From Nonlabens antarcticus (GTDB lineage Bacteria > Bacteroidota > Bacteroidia > Flavobacteriales > Flavobacteriaceae): DNA of 64,000 nucleotides. The translations under genes and the position numbers were made by a program. The notes beneath the pieces are model-generated. The model had not been told where the DNA came from and did not search any database. It saw only the letters and a program-made list of their open reading frames with translations. Shown here piece after piece: positions 17,469 to 26,526 of this stretch; within the stretch, counting starts at the first letter, position 1, and the number at the start of each line of letters is the position of its first letter. Location of the stretch: contig NZ_JADFCO010000066.1 of assembly GCF_015356755.1 (NCBI RefSeq), positions 124,001 through 188,000 on the forward strand, read 5' to 3'.

Positions 17469-18896
17469 CTAATTGGCTAATTTTTTTCTCAAATCTTCAA
17501 CGTATTTATTGAATTGCTTATCGGTAGAAGCGAGGTTGTCAACTGTTTTACAAGCATGTAATACTGTTGCGTGATCCCGTTTCCCGATTTTAGAACCTAT
17601 ACTTGCAAGAGAAGCTTTGGTCATTTTTTTAGAGAAATACATCGCTAATTGACGCGCTTGTACAATGTGACGTTTTCTAGTTTTTGATTGAAGAGTCTCT
17701 ACATCCATCTGGAAATAATCACTGACAACTTTCTGTATTTGATCGATACTGATCTCACGTTTGGTATTTTTTACGTAGTTCTCTACGATTTTTTTAGCTA
17801 GTTCAATTGTAATATCCTTGTGATTAAAAGAGGAATGCGCTATTAATGAAATGATCGCACCTTCTAATTCTCGAATGTTGGTTTTAATGTTATCAGCTAG
17901 ATAGTTGATAATATCTTCCTCCATTTCTACACCATCGCGGTACAATTTGTTCTTGATGATGGAAACGCGGGTCTCATAATCTGGATGGTTAAGCTCAGCA
18001 CTCAATCCCCATTTGAATCTTGAAAGTAACCTTTGTTCAATATCCTGCATATCTACAGGTTTCTTGTCACTGGTAAGAATGACCTGTTTGCCATTCTGGT
18101 GCAAGTGATTAAAAATATGGAAGAATACATCTTGAGTTCCTGCTTTACTAGCAAAGAATTGAATATCATCCACAATCAATACATCCACAATCTGGTAAAA
18201 ATGAATAAAGTCATTGCGATTATTCTTACGAACAGATTCAATAAACTGCTGCGTGAACTTCTCAGCACTTATATAAAGAACCGTCTTATCTGGATAATTT
18301 TCTTTGATGCCTACACCTATAGCATGTGCAAGGTGGGTTTTACCTAATCCCACGCCGCCGAATATGAGTAAAGGGTTGAAAGAGGTACCACCTGGTTTGT
18401 TAGCAACTGCCATTCCCGCACTACGGGCAAGACGGTTAGAATCACCTTCTAAGAAGCTATCAAAGTTATACGACGGGTTCAATTGAGATTCAATCTTTAC
18501 ATGTCGTATTCCAGGAATAATAAACGGATTTTTAAGCTCTGGACTCTTACTGCGCACCGGTGCATCTACACTTTGTGAATTGCTAATAGATCTATTGCTA
18601 CTGGGAATCTTCTCTGTAAACGGTTCCATACCATTCAAGGCATTTTCCATTTTAATAGCATAAATTAACTTAGCGCCTTCACCTAACTCTTTGGTTAGTG
18701 CGGTTTTAAGTAATTTAATATAGTGTTCTTCTAACCACTCGTAGAAAAAACGACTGGGTACTTGAATGCTTAAAGCGGTATCAGTGAGCTTCACTGCTTT
18801 TATAGGTAGAAACCAAGTCTTGTAAGCTTGTGGATTAATATTATCCTTTATAAACTCTAGACAATTTTCCCATACCGATTCTGCAGTCGATGTCAT
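17469..18896 (-). CDS. dnaA: Chromosomal replication initiator DnaA
   Basis: The origin-binding AAA+ initiator, 475 residues. Domain I is at about 1-90, followed by a variable linker and the AAA+ core with Walker A GGVGLGKTH and Walker B VLIVDDIQFF. The C-terminal DNA-binding domain carries the signature GKRDHATVLHACKTV. No dnaN is adjacent, which is normal for Bacteroidota. A perfect DnaA box overlaps the likely promoter upstream, suggesting self-repression. The phosphatase gene follows 1 bp later. Confidence 0.98.
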   Translation of the reverse strand: MTSTAESVWENCLEFIKDNINPQAYKTWFLPIKAVKLTDTALSIQVPSRFFYEWLEEHYIKLLKTALTKELGEGAKLIYAIKMENALNGMEPFTEKIPSSNRSISNSQSVDAPVRSKSPELKNPFIIPGIRHVKIESQLNPSYNFDSFLEGDSNRLARSAGMAVANKPGGTSFNPLLIFGGVGLGKTHLAHAIGVGIKENYPDKTVLYISAEKFTQQFIESVRKNNRNDFIHFYQIVDVLIVDDIQFFASKAGTQDVFFHIFNHLHQNGKQVILTSDKKPVDMQDIEQRLLSRFKWGLSAELNHPDYETRVSIIKNKLYRDGVEMEEDIINYLADNIKTNIRELEGAIISLIAHSSFNHKDITIELAKKIVENYVKNTKREISIDQIQKVVSDYFQMDVETLQSKTRKRHIVQARQLAMYFSKKMTKASLASIGSKIGKRDHATVLHACKTVDNLASTDKQFNKYVEDLRKKLAN

Positions 18897-18974
18897 AAAA
18901 CTCTTTTTTAATAGTTAGATTTGGCTCTTGTGAGTAGGAAAATATCACATAAAATGGATCCCTCAAGAGCGGTA

Positions 18975-18982
18975 CAAATATG
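18975..18982 (-). promoter_or_regulatory. -7-like element CATATTTG of dnaA
   Basis: On the minus strand it differs from TAnnTTTG only in the first base and lies about 78 bp before the dnaA start. Its upstream end overlaps the DnaA box at 18981-18989. Confidence 0.4.
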
Positions 18983-18989
18983 TGGATAA
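18981..18989 (-). promoter_or_regulatory. DnaA box TTATCCACA upstream of dnaA
   Basis: A perfect consensus 9-mer on the minus strand. It is the only clear box in the 190 bp between dnaA and the divergent thioesterase gene, so it looks like an autoregulatory site. It does not look like an origin, which would need a cluster. Confidence 0.7.
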
Positions 18990-19086
18990 AAAACCTTAAA
19001 AAAAATTAAAAAAGGGTTTGATATTCTCCAAATATAGTCGCATGCAAATAAGGTTTTTATCTACCTAATATAAATTCACAATTTTA

Positions 19087-19497
19087 ATGAAAACTTCCTA
19101 CCTGAAAATCAAACCTAGATACTCAGAAACAGATCAAATGGGAATTATACACCATGCTAACTATTTGATATACATGGAACAAGCAAGACTGGAGTGGCTG
19201 AACGCTTTAGGATTTTCATACGAAAAAATGGAAGCCGATGGTATCCTTTTACCTGTCTATCAGATAGATATAAAGTATAAAAATCCGATCAAATTTGGGG
19301 ATGAAATTTCAATCAAAACCACCCTTAAGAATATTCCTACAACCAGAGTTGTTTTTCAATATGAAATCTGTAAAAATCAGGATATAATTTGTGCTGTTGC
19401 CGAATTAACTCTGGTATTTACTGATGCCACTACTTTTAGACCCAGAAAACCAATTCCAGAATTTACTGCGATGTGTGAGAAATTGTTTACAAACTAA
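19087..19497 (+). CDS. Acyl-CoA thioesterase, 4-hydroxybenzoyl-CoA/YbgC type
   Basis: A 136-residue hotdog-fold thioesterase. The catalytic pattern RYSETDQMGIIHHANYLIYMEQARLEWL (Asp and His) is the hallmark of the YbgC/4HBT family. It hydrolyses short-chain acyl-CoA thioesters in the cytoplasm; in other bacteria YbgC goes with Tol-Pal, but no tol genes are here. It is divergent from dnaA and followed 30 bp later by a PNPOx-like gene on the same strand. Confidence 0.93.
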   Translation: MKTSYLKIKPRYSETDQMGIIHHANYLIYMEQARLEWLNALGFSYEKMEADGILLPVYQIDIKYKNPIKFGDEISIKTTLKNIPTTRVVFQYEICKNQDIICAVAELTLVFTDATTFRPRKPIPEFTAMCEKLFTN

Positions 19498-19527
19498 TTC
19501 GACTGATTTCTATAATTAATAATTCTT

Positions 19528-20076
19528 ATGCTAGACGATTACTTTTCTGATCTTAAACATGATTTGCGAGGCGCACTTAGTAAACGCAATCATCCATTCA
19601 AATACGCTTACTTATCTACGGTGGATGAAAACCTACAGCCACGGGCTAGAACAATTGTCGTTAGGGAGATTAGTGAGAACTTAGAGTGTACTTTGTTTAC
19701 TGATTCCAGAACCACAAAAGTTCATCAACTCAAAAACATCCCTAAAGCGAGCTTGTTATTCTATAACAGCAAATCCTTACGCCAGATTAGAATTGATGGG
19801 GTTTTAGAACCCATCACAGATGAAAAACTAATCAAGCACTTGTTTTCTAAGGTGACCGATAAGTCCATTAAGGATTATACGACATCATTACCACCGGGAT
19901 CAATTATTAAAAACCCGGATCACGTGGAATACATGGAAACTTCTGAGAATCATTTCTTGCCATTGCGGTTAGTTCCTGTTTCCATAGAATTGTTGCAGCT
20001 TAAAAGACCAAACCATTTAAGAGCACTTTACACAAGAATAGACGAGGAATGGCAAGGGCAATGGTTGGTTCCCTAA
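19528..20076 (+). CDS. Pyridoxamine 5'-phosphate oxidase-family flavoprotein
   Basis: A 182-residue split-barrel FMN-binding protein related to PNPOx and the Alr4036 group. The N-terminal half has the typical YAYLSTVDENLQPRARTIVVRE strand and LECTLFTDSRTTKVHQLK, and the C-terminus ends in a PNPOx-like domain (LRLVPVSIELLQLKRPNHLRALYTR). The conserved FMN-contacting arginines are plausible. Whether it oxidises pyridoxamine phosphate is uncertain. Its 3' end overlaps the convergent YigZ gene by 4 bp. Confidence 0.85.
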   Translation: MLDDYFSDLKHDLRGALSKRNHPFKYAYLSTVDENLQPRARTIVVREISENLECTLFTDSRTTKVHQLKNIPKASLLFYNSKSLRQIRIDGVLEPITDEKLIKHLFSKVTDKSIKDYTTSLPPGSIIKNPDHVEYMETSENHFLPLRLVPVSIELLQLKRPNHLRALYTRIDEEWQGQWLVP

Positions 20077-20672
20077 GATTTTGCAGTTATAGGGTACATT
20101 TTGTTCAATTCTACAACAATCTCTTCCACTTTTGATAACGGGACAGAAATGTCAATCTCACAATTTATCGTAAGACGCTGTTCTTTTATGGTATAATTAT
20201 TTTCATCAATAAAGCGCATGACTTGGCTCATTTGAGGGTATTCAAAGAAAATATGAACGGTTCCCGTAATAACTCTCATGACAACGTCTGCTTGATCGAG
20301 GGCTTGTTTTGCGGCCTCGCGATAGGCTTGGATCAGTCCGCCTACACCCAGTTTTGTTCCGCCAAAGATGCGGGTCACTACCACTAATACATCACTCATT
20401 TCATAAGCATTGATTTGTGATAGAATAGGATCTCCTGCGCTATGACTCGGTTCGCCATCATCATTTGACCTGTAATTGTCATCGCCAGGACCTAATTTCC
20501 AGGCATAACAATGGTGATTAGCTTTTTGATATTTATTACGCAGTGGCTGGATGTAATCGGCGAGTTGTGATTCATCGGTAAATGGGAATGCAGTTGCATA
20601 GAATTTACTGCTGCGTTCTTTAAAAAGAATTTCTTCGGTAGGAGATAGAATGGTTTTGTAAGAATCTTTCAT
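20073..20672 (-). CDS. YigZ/IMPACT family protein
   Basis: A 199-residue cytoplasmic protein of the UPF0029/IMPACT family. The N-terminal domain has YKTILSPTEEILFKERSSKFYATAFP and the signature NDDGEPSHSAGDPIL then FGGTKLGVGGLIQAYREAA, followed by a small C-terminal ferredoxin-like domain. I placed the start at ATG 20672 because it overlaps the stop of the upstream transporter gene as ATGA. The longer frame would include residues encoded by a palindrome copy. The family's role is probably RNA or ribosome related but is unsettled. Confidence 0.92.
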   Translation of the reverse strand: MKDSYKTILSPTEEILFKERSSKFYATAFPFTDESQLADYIQPLRNKYQKANHHCYAWKLGPGDDNYRSNDDGEPSHSAGDPILSQINAYEMSDVLVVVTRIFGGTKLGVGGLIQAYREAAKQALDQADVVMRVITGTVHIFFEYPQMSQVMRFIDENNYTIKEQRLTINCEIDISVPLSKVEEIVVELNKMYPITAKS

Positions 20673-21544
20673 GGGAATGAAGCTTTCGCGAAAGCGATAC
20701 AAACAATCGCCATCACTGCTAGCAATATACCCCAGTAATTTTGAGGAAGCAATCGCTCCTTAAATATAAGAACTCCCAAAAGTGCGGCAAATAAAACGGT
20801 ACCCACGTGATTTATAGGGAAAACGACGCTGCTCTCCATATCTGTTTTTAAGGATTTAATTATAAAGTAAATGGAGAAGTAATTGGGAATGCCTAGCACC
20901 ACTCCCGCAATCACAGACTTCCACTGTAAGAACCTGCCTTGAATCGCTTCATATATCAAGACTAGAAGTCCTATCCCAAAAGCCATGGAGAAACAAATCG
21001 CACTGAAAAGCGCTTCATCACCGCTGGGAACATGCAGTTTCTCTGCGTACTTGATCACGGTGTCGATCGTACCACTTCCTATAAAGAGCAGTACCGGGAG
21101 TATGAAATAACTTTTGACAAGTGGTAGTTCCTGTTTGGATTTAATGGTTACTAAATAAACAGAAATTAACGCCAATATAATTCCTATAATTTTGAGCCAA
21201 TCAAGAGATTCCTCATACAACCAGATACCGAATGTTACTGGGATTACAAGGGACATTTTACTAGCAACGGCGGCAACGGAAACTCCATTGATTTGACTGG
21301 TTAAAGCAACGACATTAAAAACGCAAATGAATAGAGCTCCTAAAATAATAGAATACCAAATCCATGGGCTACTTACTATTTCAGAAGTTTGAACAGTACC
21401 TTGATAAGCAATAAATCCTGTGATGGATGCAATAAGATAATTTACAATGATTGCATGTAGCGTGTTTACCCTAAAAATGCTGAAATATTTGAAAATAACA
21501 TACAGTAAACTTGAGGTGACAATGCTTAAGATCAACCAAATCAT
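20669..21544 (-). CDS. EamA/DMT-family transporter
   Basis: A 291-residue inner-membrane protein with ten predicted hydrophobic segments in two EamA repeats of about 140 residues (drug/metabolite transporter superfamily). The second repeat contains FPINHVGTVLFAALLGVLIFKE. Substrate unknown; relatives export amino acids or metabolites. It is coupled at both ends: it starts 4 bp inside ribD and its stop overlaps the YigZ start. The C-terminal AFAKASFP comes from a palindrome copy. Confidence 0.9.
   Translation of the reverse strand: MIWLILSIVTSSLLYVIFKYFSIFRVNTLHAIIVNYLIASITGFIAYQGTVQTSEIVSSPWIWYSIILGALFICVFNVVALTSQINGVSVAAVASKMSLVIPVTFGIWLYEESLDWLKIIGIILALISVYLVTIKSKQELPLVKSYFILPVLLFIGSGTIDTVIKYAEKLHVPSGDEALFSAICFSMAFGIGLLVLIYEAIQGRFLQWKSVIAGVVLGIPNYFSIYFIIKSLKTDMESSVVFPINHVGTVLFAALLGVLIFKERLLPQNYWGILLAVMAIVCIAFAKASFP
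20682..20695. repeat. Dispersed palindrome, copy 7 (3' end of transporter gene)
   Basis: Exact GCTTTCGCGAAAGC. It encodes the last residues of the EamA protein and lies 10 bp upstream of the YigZ start. Confidence 0.9.
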
Positions 21545-22545
21545 ACTTTGGTAAATATTTTCAATACATCGTTTTGAATCAGCTCTCTACTTTTCATAGA
21601 GATATTAGAAGGCAATTGAGGCGCGGGAATTCCTTCTTTTAAATAAACTTGTGCACCCATATACTGGTGAATCTCGTCCCATGAACCCGCTTTTATAAAT
21701 TCCTGTAAGGTTGTCAAACCACCTTCTACAATAACGGACTGTATATTCAAATGAAAGAGGTCCTCAAGAATTACCGAAACCTCATTACTTTTTCTGCGTA
21801 AGATTTGAGTTGTCGACTGATCATTAAAAACATTCAAATTTTCGGGAAGGTCATTTCTAGAATCCAGTATGATTCTGATAGGGTTTTCACCACACCAGTC
21901 TCTAACAGTTAAACTGGGGTTATCGTCCAGAACGGTTTTAGCGCCTACTAAGATGCTCTGCTCTTGAGCTCGCAGTTGATGAACGCGCTGTCGGGAGTAT
22001 TCGTTAGTAATCCAAACTGGTTTTTGTTCTTCCTTCTCGAGCGGAGCGATAAAGCAATCGGCACTTTCTGCCCATTTTAGAATGATGTATGGGCGTTTGT
22101 GTCTATGATAAGTAAAAAACCGTTTGTTTAGTTCGTTGCATTCTGTCCTTAGAAATCCTACTTCGACAGCGATTCCAGCTTCTTCTAATAGTTGAACACC
22201 TTGACCTGCAACTTTTTCATGAGGGTCAAGTGTACCTACGATGACTTTTTTAAAACCTTTCTCTATAATTAGGGAAGCACAGGGTGGAGTTTTCCCGTGA
22301 TGAGAGCAAGGTTCTAAATTGACATAAATGAAGGCTTTTGAAAAGTCAGAATGCCCGCAACTTTCAGCATGGGCAATAGCATTGACCTCCGCATGTGGCT
22401 GTCCTGCTTTAAGGTGAAAACCTTCTCCTATTATTTTGCCTGAAGCATCTACAATCACAGATCCCACGAGCGGGTTGGGATAACTGGTCCCTAATCCATT
22501 TGCCGCGAGCTGCAAGCAACGTTGCATGTAAATATTGTGATCCAT
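21541..22545 (-). CDS. ribD: Riboflavin biosynthesis deaminase/reductase
   Basis: Bifunctional enzyme catalysing the second and third steps of riboflavin synthesis. The deaminase domain (residues 1-145) has the zinc motifs HAEVNAI and PCSHHGKTPPC. The reductase domain follows with KWAESADCFIA, SILVGAKTVLDDNPSLTVR and VIVEGGLTTLQEFI. I start it at ATG 22545 (MDHNIYMQRCL), because the TTG at 22557 overlaps a TAAATTTG -7 element. It is 334 residues long, normal for RibD, and the first gene of a unit with the EamA and YigZ genes. Confidence 0.95.
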   Translation of the reverse strand: MDHNIYMQRCLQLAANGLGTSYPNPLVGSVIVDASGKIIGEGFHLKAGQPHAEVNAIAHAESCGHSDFSKAFIYVNLEPCSHHGKTPPCASLIIEKGFKKVIVGTLDPHEKVAGQGVQLLEEAGIAVEVGFLRTECNELNKRFFTYHRHKRPYIILKWAESADCFIAPLEKEEQKPVWITNEYSRQRVHQLRAQEQSILVGAKTVLDDNPSLTVRDWCGENPIRIILDSRNDLPENLNVFNDQSTTQILRRKSNEVSVILEDLFHLNIQSVIVEGGLTTLQEFIKAGSWDEIHQYMGAQVYLKEGIPAPQLPSNISMKSRELIQNDVLKIFTKV

Positions 22546-22554
22546 AAGAGTTTG

Positions 22555-22562
22555 CAAATTTA
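22555..22562 (-). promoter_or_regulatory. -7 element TAAATTTG of ribD
   Basis: A perfect TAnnTTTG match on the minus strand, ending 9 bp before ATG 22545. It implies a very short leader and rules out the upstream TTG as start. Confidence 0.5.
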
Positions 22563-22636
22563 GGTTTTGTGAATTTAAAGTGATGTCCTAATAATAAGTT
22601 TAGCTTAATAATAGAACTGCATTTTTACCGCATTGC

Positions 22637-22644
22637 TATCTTTG
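22637..22644 (+). promoter_or_regulatory. -7 element TATCTTTG of the GNAT-prmC unit
   Basis: A perfect TAnnTTTG match ending only 4 bp before ATG 22649. If used, the transcript would start at or next to the start codon. Confidence 0.45.
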
Positions 22645-22648
22645 GAAT

Positions 22649-23134
22649 ATGAAGATTAGAAAAATTACTCCGCAAGATAACGCCGCTATTAAGGATATTA
22701 TCCAAAGTACCATTTTGGAACACAACGCACCTAAAGAAGGAACAGCTTACAGCGACGCAGCAACTCAAAGCATGTATGCCACCTATCAAAAGCCTAGGGC
22801 GGCTTATTTTATAGTGGAAAGTGATGGAGTTATTTATGGAGGCGCTGGAGTTGCAGCCTTGGATAATTTTGATGGGAATATTTGCGAACTGCAAAAAATG
22901 TATTTTCTACCGGAAGCTCGTGGCAAAGGTTATGGAAAACAGCTCATGGAACGCTGTCTGGAAGTAGCTAGCGCTTTTAAATACAGTAAGATCTATCTTG
23001 AAACCATGGATAATATGTTTGATGCACAAGGTTTATACAAACGCGTGGGGTTCGAATTGCTCACACAACCGCTGGGAAATACGGGTCATTACAGTTGCCC
23101 AATCCAAATGATCAAAAATTTACAAGAATTATGA
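22649..23134 (+). CDS. GNAT-family N-acetyltransferase
   Basis: A 161-residue acetyltransferase. The acetyl-CoA binding motif is visible in LQKMYFLPEARGKGYGKQLMERCLEVA (R/Q-x-x-G-x-G/A), and the C-terminal YLETMDNMFDAQGLYKRVGFEL completes the fold. The acceptor is unknown. The stop overlaps the prmC start as ATGA, so the two are co-translated; because PrmC modifies release factors, a protein-modification role is possible but unproven. Confidence 0.92.
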   Translation: MKIRKITPQDNAAIKDIIQSTILEHNAPKEGTAYSDAATQSMYATYQKPRAAYFIVESDGVIYGGAGVAALDNFDGNICELQKMYFLPEARGKGYGKQLMERCLEVASAFKYSKIYLETMDNMFDAQGLYKRVGFELLTQPLGNTGHYSCPIQMIKNLQEL

Positions 23135-23991
23135 TACTGCGACAAATCAGGGATATTTATGTAAATAGACTCCAGAATCTATATGTGGATCAGGAATCCA
23201 TTTCGATTTTCAAGATTATCTGTGAGGATTTATTACACATGACAAAGTCAGAGATTATGATCAGTGGTGAAGAAAACCTCTCTCATCTAAAAGAAGGTAT
23301 TCTACTTAAATCACTGGAATCTTTGACAGAAGGTAAGCCCTTACAACATATTACAGGAATCGCGCATTTTTATGGTCATCAGTTCAAGGTAAGCCCAGAT
23401 ACGTTGATCCCGAGACAGGAAACGGAGGAGCTGGTGCAGTGGATTCTAGATGATCATAAGAATAAATCGGTTAATAATTTGCTCGATATTGGTACGGGAA
23501 CGGGTTGTATTGGGATTAGTTTAGGGTGCGCTTTAAATAATTCAAACCCTTCATCAAGTTCAATTAAGATAACGCTCATCGATATATCAGAGGAAGCTTT
23601 ACAAATCGCAGCAGTCAATGCAGAGCAGATCGCCACAGGAATTCCCATCGTTTGCATGGAACAGGATATTTTAGCAACGGAATCGCTGGAAGAATATGAC
23701 ATCATCGTTAGCAATCCGCCATACGTGCGGGAGTTGGAAAAATCGCAACTGCATACTAATGTAATTGACCATGAGCCACACGGCGCGCTGTTTGTACAAG
23801 ATAATGATCCGCTGGTATTTTACCGAAAAATTATGGAGCTCGCTTCCGCACAGGAAAAACCATTGATTTATTTTGAGATCAACCAATACATTCCGGAACA
23901 ATTGAAAACACTTGCGAGCGAACTCGGCTATCAATCAGAGCAGCGCAAGGATTTGAATGGGAACTGGCGCATGATGAAATGCTGGAAGTAG
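23131..23991 (+). CDS. prmC: Release factor glutamine methyltransferase
   Basis: Methylates the GGQ glutamine of peptide-chain release factors. An N-terminal helical domain is followed by the SAM-binding LLDIGTGTGCIGISLG and the catalytic SNPPYV motif. I start it at ATG 23131 (MILRQIRDIY), which forms an ATGA overlap with the GNAT gene; a TTG at 23095 would need a 40-bp overlap and adds non-family residues. The result is 286 residues, the usual size. Confidence 0.95.
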   Translation: MILRQIRDIYVNRLQNLYVDQESISIFKIICEDLLHMTKSEIMISGEENLSHLKEGILLKSLESLTEGKPLQHITGIAHFYGHQFKVSPDTLIPRQETEELVQWILDDHKNKSVNNLLDIGTGTGCIGISLGCALNNSNPSSSSIKITLIDISEEALQIAAVNAEQIATGIPIVCMEQDILATESLEEYDIIVSNPPYVRELEKSQLHTNVIDHEPHGALFVQDNDPLVFYRKIMELASAQEKPLIYFEINQYIPEQLKTLASELGYQSEQRKDLNGNWRMMKCWK

Positions 23992-23997
23992 CTCAAT

Positions 23998-26526
23998 TTA
24001 AATCCCGAGTTTCGCTTTATGAATCAGCTCATTCAAGGTTTTGACTTGTAAAACACCACTTTCATTTGAAAAGCGTTTTAGGTAAATAATTTTTTCCTTG
24101 TTTGGTTCCAAGTCAAAAAAGTTATCAGAAAAATGCCCTTTGTCGCTGTAGATAACAAAAACGTCTTTAGCAAAAACATCGGTTTTCAATGTGATTTTAT
24201 AACCGTCTTTTGTTTTTTTACTTTTCATTTGAATTTTTGGACTGGATAACTTCAAATCTTTTGGTTTTATGAGTATATCGATAACCTTTTTTGAAGCAAA
24301 TTCGGTCACAACGTAAACTTTCTGTGGATCAAAGTCCAACTTGTCTAGATCCAATTGCATAATCACCTTACTTGCGCCGGCTTTTGCAGTTGCAGTAATC
24401 GTTTTTTTATGAATTTCTGTTCCATTGAAGTCTTTTATCGTGATGCTATAGTTTCCAGTTATGTCATTGAGATTGTCGTTTACAATGTAGCCGGAGAGCG
24501 TGTTTGCTTTTAGATGCGTACTTAATAAAACATTTTCAAAATCCCGCTTGACTTGATAATGCAAAGCTTTCCAGTTACCAAAATAATCGATGCTCGACCA
24601 GCTCACCGCCGGCCAGCAATCATTCAATTGCCAGTATAGGGTTCCCATGGACCGCGGTCTCGCTCTGCGTTGTGCATTTATCCCTTTTGAAACGCCGTAA
24701 GCCTGTAGCAGCTGGCTCACATAAACATAATCTTCATCATTATCAGGAACCGGAAAATCACGCTGCATATATTCCTGAATCAATGCTTTGCCTCGCGAGT
24801 GCTTTTGATGTGTAGAATAATCAACCGAATTAATATTAGTACTGCCATCCTCATTTATAAACCTGATCGTCTCATAGGAAGGATGCGATTGAAAGCCAAA
24901 TTCAGCACTAAATCTAGGGACGTGCTCTTCATAATGTTCAAAGGGCAACCCGTCGTGCCAGACCCACCAGTCGTGGGAATTTCCATGTGTTTCATACCGC
25001 GCGTCGCCACGACCGTACATAGGTGAAGTCTCCCAGTAGGGAATGTCGCTGTATTGTTCTACGGCGTTGGGAAGGACCTCCTGAAATATGGTTTTGTAAT
25101 CATTCCAGAGGTATTCCTTGTCTTCCGATGATCGTCCGTCCTGCCAGCCCCAGCGGTTCCAGCCTTCACTAATCTCATTATTTCCGTTGAACAAAACCAG
25201 ACTGGAATGATTTCTCAATCGTTTTACTTGCTGTGAAGCTTCTGTTTTTACGCTTTCGCGAAAGCGTTTATCTGCAGGATACATGCCACCAGCAAACATA
25301 AAATCTTGCCAGACCATGATTCCCTTTACATCGCAGGTTTCATAAAAAATATCTTCCTCGTAATTCCCACCGCCCCAAACGCGCAGGAAATTCATGTTTG
25401 CAGCAACCGCATCTGACAACAATCGCTCATAATCTACTGGTTTCACCAGGTTTTGCATGCTGTTTTGAGGAATGTAATTGGCTCCTTTGGCATACACGGG
25501 AACGTTGTTGACTTTGAAATAGAAGGACTCACCTATGGAATCTTGCTCATTCACGAGTTCTATTGTGCGCAAGCCTTTCTTGAAATTCCAGTGATCTCGC
25601 TCAACGCCATCCTGATGAGCAACAACCTTGATGTCATATAAATAAGGGTCGCCCAGATTGTGCGGCCACCATTTTTTAGGATTCGGTATTGTAAACGGAA
25701 GATTAAAGGCTTGCGTTTTCTTAGTCGTTTTTTTAAAGTTTATAGTGCCTGATTTCGTCCCATTCACGTACACATCAAATTCCAAATCTTCATAAACATC
25801 AGACTCTACCAATTCAATCTGAGCTTCGAGCGATGCGATGGAGTCGGTCAAATTGTTTTGTTTCAAATAGACATCTTTAATCTTTAGACCGTTGTAAATG
25901 TCTAGATAAACGGGTCTGGAGAAACCCATGGTGTTCAATTCAGGTCCCCAATCCCAACCGTATTCAAATTGTCCTTTCCGTGTAAAGACGCGGTGATTGT
26001 TGTCTGCACTAGTAAGTGGTAACGTATATGGATGCGCCGAGTCTGCCGCAATTTCAAACGGAGTTGTGGGTTTGAAAGTGACTTTAAGTTGGTTGCTTTC
26101 TTTGAGAATTCTTTTAACGTTGATACGCGATTTTATGAAGGCGTTTGTGTTTTTTAGAACCAGGGAATCGTTTAAAAAAACATCGGCATAGGTATTCAAC
26201 CCGTCAAAATTCAGATATAAATGATCGCTTCTTAGCTGCTCTCGACTTAAACCAAATTCTGTGGAATAAGTCCACTCTTCTTGTGCGACCCAACCCACTT
26301 TTTCTTCATTATTTGCCACAAACGGATCTGGAATAATCCCTACATCCAGCAAATCAGATTGCACTGTGGTGGGAATGCTGATATCGTCTGAAATCAATTT
26401 GAAACTTGATTCCTGAATCAAAGACCAATTTTCAGAAAGTTCCAACCTTGTGGGGTATTCTTTATTTTCAGAACAGTTGTAAAGCAACATCAAACTACTA
26501 AAAAGATAAAACAGCTTTCTAATCAT
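23998..26526 (-). CDS. GH2 beta-mannosidase-like lipoprotein
   Basis: An exported 842-residue glycoside hydrolase family 2 enzyme. The lipoprotein signal ends LMLLYNCSEN (Cys18). The sugar-binding and immunoglobulin-like domains precede a TIM barrel with the acid/base glutamate in LVLFNGNNEISEG and the nucleophile in RFSAEFGFQSHPS. WQLNDCWPAVSW is characteristic of beta-mannosidases. It is the last gene of a GH20-CutC-GH2 unit (8-bp overlap with cutC), consistent with trimming mannose and N-acetylhexosamine from N-glycan-like or chitin-related substrates. A palindrome copy encodes RFRES. Confidence 0.92.
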   Translation of the reverse strand: MIRKLFYLFSSLMLLYNCSENKEYPTRLELSENWSLIQESSFKLISDDISIPTTVQSDLLDVGIIPDPFVANNEEKVGWVAQEEWTYSTEFGLSREQLRSDHLYLNFDGLNTYADVFLNDSLVLKNTNAFIKSRINVKRILKESNQLKVTFKPTTPFEIAADSAHPYTLPLTSADNNHRVFTRKGQFEYGWDWGPELNTMGFSRPVYLDIYNGLKIKDVYLKQNNLTDSIASLEAQIELVESDVYEDLEFDVYVNGTKSGTINFKKTTKKTQAFNLPFTIPNPKKWWPHNLGDPYLYDIKVVAHQDGVERDHWNFKKGLRTIELVNEQDSIGESFYFKVNNVPVYAKGANYIPQNSMQNLVKPVDYERLLSDAVAANMNFLRVWGGGNYEEDIFYETCDVKGIMVWQDFMFAGGMYPADKRFRESVKTEASQQVKRLRNHSSLVLFNGNNEISEGWNRWGWQDGRSSEDKEYLWNDYKTIFQEVLPNAVEQYSDIPYWETSPMYGRGDARYETHGNSHDWWVWHDGLPFEHYEEHVPRFSAEFGFQSHPSYETIRFINEDGSTNINSVDYSTHQKHSRGKALIQEYMQRDFPVPDNDEDYVYVSQLLQAYGVSKGINAQRRARPRSMGTLYWQLNDCWPAVSWSSIDYFGNWKALHYQVKRDFENVLLSTHLKANTLSGYIVNDNLNDITGNYSITIKDFNGTEIHKKTITATAKAGASKVIMQLDLDKLDFDPQKVYVVTEFASKKVIDILIKPKDLKLSSPKIQMKSKKTKDGYKITLKTDVFAKDVFVIYSDKGHFSDNFFDLEPNKEKIIYLKRFSNESGVLQVKTLNELIHKAKLGI
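25251..25266. repeat. Dispersed palindrome, copy 8 (in GH2 gene)
   Basis: Exact CGCTTTCGCGAAAGCG, read as RFRES in the barrel domain. Confidence 0.9.

Noticed and set aside
18897-19086. Replication origin next to dnaA
   Set aside because: Only one perfect DnaA box is present, and no AT-rich unwinding element with several boxes can be defined. Skew data from the whole chromosome would be needed.
23095-23130. TTG start for prmC within the acetyltransferase gene
   Set aside because: ATG 23131 gives a clean ATGA overlap and the family-typical N-terminus; the upstream residues look like a frame shadow of the acetyltransferase gene.
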